Assembly: GCA_937877545.1 (NCBI GenBank)
Contig: CALFJE010000050.1
Location: forward strand, 1 to 21,019
Reading direction: 5' to 3'
DNA length: 21,019 nucleotides
Source: an uncultured Selenomonadales bacterium
GTDB taxonomy: Bacteria > Bacillota > Negativicutes > Selenomonadales > Selenomonadaceae
Positions 1 to 7,615 of this stretch are shown in pieces (within the stretch, counting starts at the first letter, position 1; every line of letters begins with the position of its first letter). The notes under the pieces are model-generated. The model was not told the DNA's origin and made no database searches. It saw only the letters and a program-made list of their open reading frames with translations. Made by a program: the position numbers and the translations under genes.

Positions 1-20
1 TCCGGGTTTCAAGTCGCGGC

Positions 21-42
21 GAGCCGCCATCCTTGGCGGCTC
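21..42. repeat. Perfect inverted repeat (9-bp stem, 4-nt loop)
   Basis: GAGCCGCCA and TGGCGGCTC flank a TCCT loop. It is followed by a pyrimidine-rich stretch without a real T-run. It may be the weak terminator of a gene lying left of the window, or a leader hairpin of the operon beginning at 95. All three forward frames are open through it, so the C-terminal end of an upstream gene in positions 1-79 cannot be excluded or assigned to a frame. Confidence 0.5.
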
Positions 43-58
43 TACTTTACGCGGCTAC

Positions 59-79
59 TCCCTAATCCCTAATCCCTAA
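59..79 (+). repeat. Three tandem TCCCTAA heptamers with stops in all three frames
   Basis: TCCCTAA occurs three times back to back (59-65, 66-72, 73-79), directly before the AAGGAG ribosome binding site (81-86) of the gene starting at 95. Because seven is not a multiple of three, the three TAA triplets (63-65, 70-72, 77-79) fall in three different frames and close every plus-strand frame coming from the left. A related, degenerate heptamer series lies at about 14945-14972. Confidence 0.75.
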
Positions 80-94
80 AAAGGAGCTGATTTT

Positions 95-3000
95 ATGATT
101 GACAAAAAAAACATTCTGCACAACTCGCAAAATATCTACTACCGCTCGACTGTCGGCGCGGCTGAGGCAGGCTCAAGCTTGCGCCTCGGCATAACCATTA
201 AAACTGACGCGCAGATTAAGCAAGTCCTCCTGCATACCTGGGAGGAGGGCGCGGGCGAAAAATGGTCGAACCTCACCACCCGCGACGATAAGTCTAAGGA
301 AAAATTCTATTCCCTTGTCGTCAAAATGCCCGATAAAGGCGGCTTGCTCTGGTACTACTTTATAATCGTCACCGGCGGCAAGACCTACTACTACGGCAAC
401 AATCCCGAATTGCTCGGCGGCGTCGGCGAACTCTACGATCATCAGCCGCCCGCCTTCCAAATCACGGTTTATCAAAAGGGCGCGAAGACCCCCGATTGGT
501 TTAAGCACGCCGTCATGTATCAGATTTTCCCCGACAGATTTTATCGCGAGGGCAACGCGATTGTCGAAAAGGAGGGCGCAGTCTTCCACGCGAGCTGGAG
601 CGACGACCCCGTTTATTTCAAAGACCTCGATACCAAAGAAATTATCGCCTATGACTTTTTCGGCGGCAATCTGCGCGGCGTCGAGGCTAAGCTTGACTAC
701 CTCAAGGAGCTGGGTATCAGCGCGATTTATTTTAATCCCGTGTTTGAGTCGGAGAGCAATCACCACTACGACACCGGCGACTACCACAAGATTGACCCCA
801 TCCTCGGCACCAATGACGACTTCAAGCACCTTATCGACACCGCCAAGGCTAAGGGCATTCGCATAATTATCGACGGCGTGTTCAGCCACACCGGCTCCAA
901 CAGTATTTATTTCAATCGCAAGGGCAAATATGATTCGGTCGGCGCGTTCCAATCCAAGAATTCGCCCTATTACGATTGGTACGACTTCCGCAACTACCCG
1001 ACCGACTACGACAGCTGGTGGAATTTCCACACGTTGCCCAACGTCCGCGAAACTACGCCGTCTTATATGGACTTCATCATTCGCGGCAAGGACAGCGTGC
1101 TCAAGCATTGGATGCGCGAGGGCATAAGCGGTTGGCGTCTTGACGTTATCGACGAGTTGCCCGCCGAATTCAGCCGCCTGTTCTTCGCCGAGCTTAAAAA
1201 GATTAACCCCGATGCCGTCATGATTGGCGAGGTTTGGGAGGACGCGTCGAACAAAATCGCTTACGGCGTCCAGCGTCAATATCTGTGCGGCTATGAAATG
1301 GATTCGGCGATGAATTATCCGCTCCGCGCTCATATCTTTGACTTTATCCTCGGCGCGATTGACGGCGAACTTTGTATGCGCCGCATGGAAAGCCTCCGCG
1401 AAAATTACCCCAAAGAAAATTTCTACGCCATGATGAACTTGATAGCCAGCCATGACATAATGCGCCCCGTCACGATTTTTGGCGAGGCTCCTTACTATGA
1501 CCAAATGCCGGCGGGCGAACAGTCCCGTTTCCGTCTGGACGAGGCGGCGGAGAAGCTCGGCAAGGCGCGACTTAAAATGGCGGCTCTTTGGCAGATGACT
1601 TATCCCGGCGTGCCGTGCGTCTACTATGGCGACGAAATCGGTATGCAGGGCTTCAAAGACCCGACCAATCGGCGTCCGTATCCGTGGGGCGGCGGCGACC
1701 GGGAACTTTTGGCGACCTATAAAAAATTTATCGCCATGCGCAACAACAATCTTGCCTTGCAGACGGGCGAACTGCTTCCTCTGCCCAGCAAGGGCGACGT
1801 GGTTGCCTTCGCCCGCGTGATTCGCAACGGGCATGATGTCTTCGGGCACGAGGCGGAAAACGATATTTACCTCGTGGCGTTCAATCGCGCCAAAACTCGC
1901 GGCAAGGAAGTTTCCTTCGACGTGAGCGACTTCGCCAACGGCGTGTTTGTCGACGCCTTTGACCCCGATAATCCCAAGAAGAAATATCCCGTCACTCGCG
2001 GACGCGTCACCTTTAAGCTCGACCCGCTCGAAGGGCTTTTGCTCCACCACGTCCCGCAAAAACAAAACTACGACCGCCGCGCAGGTGTTATCCTCCACCC
2101 GACAAGCTTGCCGTCGAAATACGGTATCGGCGACCTCGGTAAGGAGGCGTTTGAATTCGTCGACTACCTCAAATCGGCGGGGCAAAGCATTTGGCAAATC
2201 CTGCCGCTCAATCCCGTCGGCTACGGCTATTCGCCCTATCAATCGCCGTCGGCATTCGCGGGCAACCCGCTGATAATTTCAATCGACGCGCTGATTCAAG
2301 ACGGACTGCTCGACGCGGCGGACATTAAAATCCCTGCGCGGCTGGCAAAGACCGTTCGCGTTGACTTTGAGGCTGTCGCAAAGCTCAAGGACGCGGCGTT
2401 GGCTAAGGCGTTCGTCAACTTCAAGGGCAAGCTCAAAAAGGATGCCGTGCTTTACAAAAACTTTAAGGCGTTTTGCGCGGCGCAGAGCTATTGGCTGGAG
2501 GATTATGCGCTGTTCGCGGCGATTAAGCAGAAACACGGCGGCGCGTATTGGATCGAGTGGGACATCAAGATTAAACAGCGCGATAAGAAAACGTTGGCGA
2601 CGTTGCGCAAGGAGCTTGCCGACGAAATTTTGTTCGTGGAGTTTGAGCAGTTCATCTTCGCCGAGCAGTGGAACAAGCTCCACAAGTACGCCTTGGATCG
2701 CGGGATTGAGATAATGGGCGATATGCCGATATTTGTCTCCGCCGACAGCGCGGACGCCTGGGCTAATCAGCAGGAGTTCCAACTGGACGCGGAAGGTCAC
2801 CCCGAACAGGTTGCGGGGGTTCCGCCCGATTATTTCAGCGCGACGGGGCAACTTTGGGGCAATCCGCAATACGACTGGGCGGAAATGGCGGCGACGCATT
2901 ACAAGTGGTGGAAGCTCCGTTTTAAGCGGATTTATGAGCTTGTCGACATCGTGCGCGTTGACCATTTCCGAGCGTTCGAGTCGTATTGGTCGATACCCGG

Positions 3001-3568
3001 CGACGCCAAGACCGCCATTAACGGCGAGTGGCTTAAAGGTCCGGGCTTGAACTTCTTCACCGAGATTCGCAAGGAGATTGGCGACGCGCAGATTGTGGCG
3101 GAGGATTTGGGCATAATCACCGACGCCGTTGACACGCTCCGCGAGGATTGCGGCTTCCCAGGCATGAAGGTTTTGCATTTCGAGTTGCATTTCAACGAGG
3201 ACGGGCGTATCGGCTTCGTGGCTCCCGAAAATTCCATAACCTACACCGGCACGCACGACAACAACACGACGGTCGGTTGGTTTATGGAGGACGTGGACAA
3301 CGACAGCAAGGCGACGATAGCCGCGCTGATTGGTGCCGACGTGCGCCGCCCCGACGACATTTGCCGCAAGCTGATTGAGTTCGCCTACGCGTCGAATTCA
3401 CGCTTTGCTATTGTCCCGATGCAGGATATTCTTCAGCTTGACAGCCGCAACCGCATGAACACGCCCGGCACGGTCGGCGCGAATTGGAGTTGGCGTCTCA
3501 AGCCCGATTATCTGGCGGAAGCGGAGGCGGGCAAGCTTAAAGCCCTTTGCAACAAATATTTGCGCTAG
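95..3568 (+). CDS. Bifunctional GH13 amylase/debranching enzyme fused to 4-alpha-glucanotransferase (GH77, MalQ-like)
   Basis: This 1157-residue fusion should act on glycogen or maltodextrins in the cytoplasm, as there is no signal peptide. Residues about 12-125 look like the N-terminal beta domain of neopullulanase/cyclomaltodextrinase-type enzymes (CBM34-like). Residues about 135-650 are a GH13 barrel: DGVFSHTG (260-267), nucleophile D350 in GWRLDVIDE, acid/base E379 in MIGEVWED, and D454 in the SHD motif. From about residue 660 to the end is a complete GH77 domain opening with GVILHPTSLPSKYGIGDLG. Its expected catalytic residues are D956 (RVDHFRAF), E1003 (VAEDLG) and D1055 (GTHDNNT). The roughly 500-residue C-terminal half matches a free-standing MalQ. 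Similar fusions are annotated as bifunctional GlgX/4-alpha-glucanotransferase in Negativicutes (from memory). The start is supported by AAGGAG 8 nt upstream. Whether the GH13 half debranches or mainly hydrolyses alpha-1,4 bonds cannot be read from sequence. Confidence 0.93.
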   Translation: MIDKKNILHNSQNIYYRSTVGAAEAGSSLRLGITIKTDAQIKQVLLHTWEEGAGEKWSNLTTRDDKSKEKFYSLVVKMPDKGGLLWYYFIIVTGGKTYYYGNNPELLGGVGELYDHQPPAFQITVYQKGAKTPDWFKHAVMYQIFPDRFYREGNAIVEKEGAVFHASWSDDPVYFKDLDTKEIIAYDFFGGNLRGVEAKLDYLKELGISAIYFNPVFESESNHHYDTGDYHKIDPILGTNDDFKHLIDTAKAKGIRIIIDGVFSHTGSNSIYFNRKGKYDSVGAFQSKNSPYYDWYDFRNYPTDYDSWWNFHTLPNVRETTPSYMDFIIRGKDSVLKHWMREGISGWRLDVIDELPAEFSRLFFAELKKINPDAVMIGEVWEDASNKIAYGVQRQYLCGYEMDSAMNYPLRAHIFDFILGAIDGELCMRRMESLRENYPKENFYAMMNLIASHDIMRPVTIFGEAPYYDQMPAGEQSRFRLDEAAEKLGKARLKMAALWQMTYPGVPCVYYGDEIGMQGFKDPTNRRPYPWGGGDRELLATYKKFIAMRNNNLALQTGELLPLPSKGDVVAFARVIRNGHDVFGHEAENDIYLVAFNRAKTRGKEVSFDVSDFANGVFVDAFDPDNPKKKYPVTRGRVTFKLDPLEGLLLHHVPQKQNYDRRAGVILHPTSLPSKYGIGDLGKEAFEFVDYLKSAGQSIWQILPLNPVGYGYSPYQSPSAFAGNPLIISIDALIQDGLLDAADIKIPARLAKTVRVDFEAVAKLKDAALAKAFVNFKGKLKKDAVLYKNFKAFCAAQSYWLEDYALFAAIKQKHGGAYWIEWDIKIKQRDKKTLATLRKELADEILFVEFEQFIFAEQWNKLHKYALDRGIEIMGDMPIFVSADSADAWANQQEFQLDAEGHPEQVAGVPPDYFSATGQLWGNPQYDWAEMAATHYKWWKLRFKRIYELVDIVRVDHFRAFESYWSIPGDAKTAINGEWLKGPGLNFFTEIRKEIGDAQIVAEDLGIITDAVDTLREDCGFPGMKVLHFELHFNEDGRIGFVAPENSITYTGTHDNNTTVGWFMEDVDNDSKATIAALIGADVRRPDDICRKLIEFAYASNSRFAIVPMQDILQLDSRNRMNTPGTVGANWSWRLKPDYLAEAEAGKLKALCNKYLR

Positions 3569-3607
3569 GGACGTGTAACCCAAAATGTCCTTAAAAGAGG
3601 TACCGTG

Positions 3608-5209
3608 ATGAAAAAATTTCTTGTTAAGGCGACGGTCGGTTTGGCGGCTCTGTTGCTTATGAACGCCGACACCGAGGCTTGCACGATAATGCTTGTGACT
3701 AAGGGCGCGTCCGCTGACGGCTCCGTCATGGTTGCCCACTCCAACGACGGCTTCGGCTCCGACCCCAATGTTGCCTTCGTGCCCGCCAAGAATCACAAAA
3801 AGGGCAGTCTTCGCCCCGTCTATCCGAGTGCCGCCGCCGTTGACGAGTTGCCCGAATATAATTGTTTCAGTGTCCCGCACCTTGTCGCGCCCGAACGCTC
3901 CGACGCTTACAACTTCCCCGACAGACCGCATACCAAACCGATTGGCTATATTCCCGAAGCGGCTCACACCTACGCTTACCTTGACGGCGAGTACAGCATC
4001 ATGAACGAGCACGGCTTGATGTTGGGCGAATGTACCGACAAATCCGCGCATTTGCCCGAAGTGCCTTACACGGCGGGCGGCGGGATTTTCTATTCGTCGG
4101 AATTGGGTTGCGTCGCGCTTGAACGTTGCAAGACTGCCCGCGAGGCGATTGAATTGATGGGTGCGCTTATCGACGAGTATGGGCTTTACGGCACGGCGGA
4201 GGCTTTTTTCGTCGCGGACAAGGACGAGGGCTGGCTCTTTGAAATGCAACCGACGCCGAGCGGCAAAGGCGGCTTGTGGATTGCGGAAAGAATTCCCGAC
4301 GTACACTTTGCCATTGCGGCGAATCAGTTGCGGATACGCGCCATACGCGAAGGCGACCCGAATCAGATTTTCAACCCGCGCTTGCCGCAAATGTTGGAGG
4401 AACTCGGCTGGGCGGCTTACGACGACCGGGGCAACCTTGACTGGGTAAAGTCTCTGCGCGGCGAAGAATTCGCTCATCCGTATTACTCAATGCGGCGCGT
4501 GTGGAGCGGACTTAACGCCGTTGCGCCGTCACTGAACCTTTCGCCGACGGTCGACGGTTTCGACTCCGATTATTACCCGCTGAGCGTGCGCCCCGACAAA
4601 AAGTTGACGGTTACCGACGTGATGAGCTTGTATCGCGATTATTATCAAGATACCGCCTTCGACAAGTCTGCAAGCGATTTCGCGGGGCTGTTCGGTTCGC
4701 CGTATCATTACGAGAACGAAAGACGAACGGAGCGTGCAATCCTGAGCGCAAAGACGAGCTTCTCCTGCATTGCACAACTCAACGACACGCTGCCCGCGCC
4801 GATTTGCTGGCTGTCAACGAATACGGCATTTGAAAATCCTTTCGTGCCGTTTGCCGTGGCGAAGTTGCCAGCCGCTTACGACAAGGCTCTGCGCGACACT
4901 TACGACGCGTCGAAAATGTATTGGGCGTCCGCTCAAGTTATGGCTTTAACCCAGGGCTTTTGGAGCGTGATGAGTCCGACGGTGGCGGAGGCTGTTCACC
5001 GTTCGGAGGCGGACTCTTTGAAGCTTGTCGAATCCTCCAAGGGCTTGACGAAAAATAAATTCGTCGCGGCTTTGAATCAAAATGCGATTAAAGTCTTCGA
5101 CGATTGGAAGGAACTCTACTTGCGACTTTTGCTGAAGTATGACAGCGGCGCGGGCGTCACCTGTGACGAGCGGCATTTGCCTGCCCCCTACGCGCCGACG
5201 CATTATTGA
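3608..5209 (+). CDS. Exported C69-family dipeptidase (PepD-like Ntn hydrolase)
   Basis: The 533-residue product belongs to peptidase family C69, N-terminal-nucleophile cysteine hydrolases that cleave dipeptides. A short basic start (MKKFLVKA) and a hydrophobic stretch to about residue 18 form a signal peptide ending TEA. The next residue, C25 in ACTIMLVTKGAS, is the expected catalytic cysteine, followed by the family-typical DGSVMVAHSNDG. Signal cleavage after A24 would itself expose the nucleophile. No good lipobox precedes C25, so a lipoprotein is unlikely. The length is slightly above the usual 470-510 residues, as expected with a signal peptide. I chose ATG 3608 over the in-frame GTG at 3605 because AGAGG (3596-3600) then lies 7 nt upstream. 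The gene follows the glucan enzyme by 39 nt and precedes the DUF2225 gene by 20 nt, consistent with one operon. The likely role is peptide scavenging or wall-peptide turnover outside the inner membrane. Confidence 0.9.
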   Translation: MKKFLVKATVGLAALLLMNADTEACTIMLVTKGASADGSVMVAHSNDGFGSDPNVAFVPAKNHKKGSLRPVYPSAAAVDELPEYNCFSVPHLVAPERSDAYNFPDRPHTKPIGYIPEAAHTYAYLDGEYSIMNEHGLMLGECTDKSAHLPEVPYTAGGGIFYSSELGCVALERCKTAREAIELMGALIDEYGLYGTAEAFFVADKDEGWLFEMQPTPSGKGGLWIAERIPDVHFAIAANQLRIRAIREGDPNQIFNPRLPQMLEELGWAAYDDRGNLDWVKSLRGEEFAHPYYSMRRVWSGLNAVAPSLNLSPTVDGFDSDYYPLSVRPDKKLTVTDVMSLYRDYYQDTAFDKSASDFAGLFGSPYHYENERRTERAILSAKTSFSCIAQLNDTLPAPICWLSTNTAFENPFVPFAVAKLPAAYDKALRDTYDASKMYWASAQVMALTQGFWSVMSPTVAEAVHRSEADSLKLVESSKGLTKNKFVAALNQNAIKVFDDWKELYLRLLLKYDSGAGVTCDERHLPAPYAPTHY

Positions 5210-5229
5210 TTTTACGTTAAGGGAATGTT

Positions 5230-5922
5230 ATGGCTGAGATAGGAAAAACTTTCGTAGTCGAAAAGATTTGCCCGATATGCGAAAAGAAAATGCGCGTGGT
5301 AAAGACGCGTTCGCGCATTCAGGTGTTGAGCCGCGACGAGGACGCTTGCACCCATTACCAGGATTTTAATCCCTACTACTACACGGTGTGGGTTTGCGAA
5401 AATTGCGGATTCGCGGCTGACGAAAATACTTTCACGACTAAAATCCCCGACCGACATTTGAATATCCTGCGCAACATTCTGCTCACGCGGGATATAAAAG
5501 TCCCGTTCGCCGCCGAGCGCACGATTGAAAACGCCGCGACCTCATTTCGTTTGGCGTTGAAGTATCAGGACTTGATTCGAGGCAAGGCGTCGAAAAAGGC
5601 GAAGTACGCGCACCAACTGGCGTGGATATATCGCGAGGCGGGCAACAAAGAATTGGAGACGGAATATCTTCAACTGGCGGTGGAATATTACGAGCAGGCA
5701 TTGGCGACGGAACATTTCCCCGCCGAGGCACTGACGGACAACGCGGTCATTTACTTGATAGCGGCGATATACAGGCGGCTGGGCGAGGAAAAAAAGGCGA
5801 CGCCTTACCTGTCGAAGCTGATAAGCGACCAATCGATACGGTCGTCGGAGCCGAGGATTTACGATAAGGCGCGGGATTTATGGGGCGACATTCGCGCCGC
5901 CCGAAAAAAATTGGGGAAGTGA
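5230..5922 (+). CDS. DUF2225 family protein (zinc-binding N-terminus, helical TPR-like C-terminus)
   Basis: The 230-residue protein matches what I know of DUF2225, a Firmicute family of unknown function. Two CxxC pairs, C14/C17 (CPIC) and C56/C59 (CENCG), can bind one zinc ion; C40 and H42 lie between them. From about residue 95 the chain is helical with repeated alanine/tyrosine-rich segments such as AYHQLAWIYREAG-like and AEALTDNAVIYLIAAIYRRLGE, resembling TPR hairpins. This suggests a protein-protein interaction role. There is no signal peptide, so it is cytoplasmic. It lies 20 nt after the dipeptidase stop and 10 nt before the DUF4127 start, so co-transcription is likely. The ribosome binding site (AAGGGA) is modest. 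No enzymatic motif is visible. Confidence 0.85.
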   Translation: MAEIGKTFVVEKICPICEKKMRVVKTRSRIQVLSRDEDACTHYQDFNPYYYTVWVCENCGFAADENTFTTKIPDRHLNILRNILLTRDIKVPFAAERTIENAATSFRLALKYQDLIRGKASKKAKYAHQLAWIYREAGNKELETEYLQLAVEYYEQALATEHFPAEALTDNAVIYLIAAIYRRLGEEKKATPYLSKLISDQSIRSSEPRIYDKARDLWGDIRAARKKLGK

Positions 5923-5932
5923 TAATTTCCAA

Positions 5933-7534
5933 GTGAACAGGAAAACTTTATGGCGCGTCGTCAGCGGCGTGCTGGTGATGATGATTTTAATATGCGCGGG
6001 AGCCGCCGATTGCTCCGCCAAAAAAAAAGTCGTGCGGGAAAAGATTTTGTACATCCCTCACGACAACAGACCGATAGTCCATAAGCAAACGGTGGAGGTA
6101 TTGGAAAAAGCGGGAATTCAAGTGGTGACGCCGCCCGCAGAACTTTTGGGCGACCGCGACAATATCGGCGACCCCGATTTGTTATGGGATTGGCTGAACA
6201 AAAACGCCAAGAAAGATTTGACGGCGGCAGTCATTTCGTCGGACGCCCTGCTTTACGGCAGTTTGGTCGGTTCGCGCAAGCACGAATACGACGGCGACGA
6301 GATATTGGCGCGAGCTGATTTGTTCGCCGAGTTTCGCAATAAGCATAAGAAATTGCCGCTGTACGTGTTCGGGTCGATAATGCGCACGCCGCGCACGGGT
6401 TTGGCGTCGGGCTACGAGGAGCCGGATTATTATCGGTACTACGGCGCGAACATTTTCCGCTTGACCGAGCTGATAGACAAGCGCGACTCCGAGGGCTTGT
6501 CGCCGCGTGAGATTAAGGAAGTGAATTTCCTTCAGCGGCTGATACCGACGCGAGCGATTGAGGATTGGATGGGGCGGCGCGAAAAGAATTTCGACGCCAA
6601 TAAAAAGCTGATAGACTGCGCCCGCGATAAGACGTTCGATTATTTGTTGCTGGGGCGCGACGATAATGCGCCGTATTCGCAGACGCACAGCGAGGGGCTT
6701 AAGCTTTTGGAGTACGGGCGCGGGCTGAACAGCTACTTGACGACGGCGGGTATAGACGAGATCGGACTTGTGCTTTTGACGCGGGCAGTCAACGAACGTG
6801 CGGATACTTCGCCCAAAGTTTTCGTTCGGTACAACACGGGGCGCGGCGGCTTTACTGTTCCCGCCTACTCCGACGAGATGATTGACGATTCGATTCAAGC
6901 GGCGATAAAGGCGGCGGGCGCGACTTTGGTTGAGGACGACACCCGCGCAGATTTTATCCTTGCGGTCAACACGGAGCCGAGCGGCACGACTTACGAGGCG
7001 GATAACCCGCTCAACAACGGCGCGGCGCGTAAGGGCACCAAGTATTTCGCCGACACGGTTCAGGAATACGTTGAGGCGGGACGCAAGGTTATCGTGGCAG
7101 ATGTGGCGTTCGCCAACGGCTCGGACAACGCGCTTATGGAGCAGCTCAAACGTCGCGGGCTTCTGTTCAAGTTGCAAGCCTACGCCGGCTGGAACACTCC
7201 GACGAACTCAACGGGCTTTGCGCTAAGCGAGGGGCTGTTATCGTCGCGCATGAAGGATACGGGCGTCAACGAATTGCTGTTGCGCCGCTATCTGGACGAT
7301 TGGGCGTATCAGGCGAACGTGCGCAAGATTGGCGCGAATCAGCTTTATTGGTTGGGGGGCGACGGTCGCTACGAATTCTTGAACGAAAAGCGCACCGCCG
7401 CCGCCGAAAGTTGCGCGTCGCTGATTGAGGACTTCGCCAAGAAAAATCTGCCGAACTTCACGGGCAACGACGATATACGCGTGCGCTTTCCGTGGAACAG
7501 AATGTTCGAGGCGGATATAAGTATCGGACGCTGA
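5933..7534 (+). CDS. Exported DUF4127 family protein
   Basis: The 533-residue protein resembles DUF4127, a family of unknown function common in Firmicutes. Family-like landmarks are KILYIPHDNRP (about 37-47), SSDALLYGSLVGSR (about 102-115) and LLGRDDNAPYSQTHSEG (from about 238). The conserved Asp, Arg and His residues suggest an enzyme or ligand binder, but no reaction is established. The N-terminus (NRKTLWRVV, then a hydrophobic run to about residue 20, ending ADCSA) is a Sec signal peptide. The cysteines at 21 and 27 lack a convincing lipobox. The start is GTG at 5933, with a purine-rich GGGGAAGTGA about 10 nt upstream overlapping the previous stop. It is the last gene of the first operon and is followed immediately by a terminator. 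Confidence 0.85.
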   Translation: MNRKTLWRVVSGVLVMMILICAGAADCSAKKKVVREKILYIPHDNRPIVHKQTVEVLEKAGIQVVTPPAELLGDRDNIGDPDLLWDWLNKNAKKDLTAAVISSDALLYGSLVGSRKHEYDGDEILARADLFAEFRNKHKKLPLYVFGSIMRTPRTGLASGYEEPDYYRYYGANIFRLTELIDKRDSEGLSPREIKEVNFLQRLIPTRAIEDWMGRREKNFDANKKLIDCARDKTFDYLLLGRDDNAPYSQTHSEGLKLLEYGRGLNSYLTTAGIDEIGLVLLTRAVNERADTSPKVFVRYNTGRGGFTVPAYSDEMIDDSIQAAIKAAGATLVEDDTRADFILAVNTEPSGTTYEADNPLNNGAARKGTKYFADTVQEYVEAGRKVIVADVAFANGSDNALMEQLKRRGLLFKLQAYAGWNTPTNSTGFALSEGLLSSRMKDTGVNELLLRRYLDDWAYQANVRKIGANQLYWLGGDGRYEFLNEKRTAAAESCASLIEDFAKKNLPNFTGNDDIRVRFPWNRMFEADISIGR

Positions 7535-7540
7535 AAAAAT

Positions 7541-7570
7541 TTCCCCTGCAACCGGCGGGGGATTTTTTTT
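7541..7570 (+). terminator. Rho-independent terminator of the first operon
   Basis: The stem TCCCCTGC (7542-7549) pairs with GCGGGGGA (7555-7562), including one T-G wobble, around the loop AACCG. It is followed by eight T residues (7563-7570). It starts a few bases after the DUF4127 stop codon. Confidence 0.85.
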
Positions 7571-7578
7571 GCCGATTA

Positions 7579-7587
7579 TGTTACAAT
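7579..7587 (+). promoter_or_regulatory. Putative extended -10 promoter of the hisZ operon
   Basis: TGTTACAAT contains TG-N-TACAAT, a 5/6 match to TATAAT with the extended TGn element. The position of a -35 box would fall inside the preceding terminator and shows no TTGACA-like sequence. Transcription would begin near 7594, which argues against translation from the ATG at 7586 and for the ATG at 7616. Confidence 0.45.
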
Positions 7588-7615
7588 GACGGAAATTTTT
7601 CATGGAGGTTACGAA

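Noticed and set aside
59..79. Telomere-like repeat (CCCTAA resembles the vertebrate telomere unit)
   Set aside because: The unit is a heptamer in only three copies inside a bacterial gene leader, with no chromosome end or hairpin telomere context.
173..2242. 689-residue open frame on the minus strand opposite the GH13/GH77 gene
   Set aside because: It lies entirely antisense to a gene with complete catalytic motifs, has no ribosome site or recognisable motif, and such long shadows arise easily from GC-biased codons.
3569..3607. GGAC/GTCC inverted repeat between the glucan enzyme and the dipeptidase as a terminator
   Set aside because: The stem is only 4 bp with a 14-nt loop and no T-run; read-through is more likely.
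6182..7177. 331-residue minus-strand open frame opposite the DUF4127 gene
   Set aside because: Its arginine/valine-rich composition is typical of an antisense shadow, and it overlaps a well-supported gene.
7586..7615. Upstream ATG for hisZ at 7586
   Set aside because: It falls on the putative -10 element and has no ribosome site, whereas GGAGG is ideally placed for 7616.
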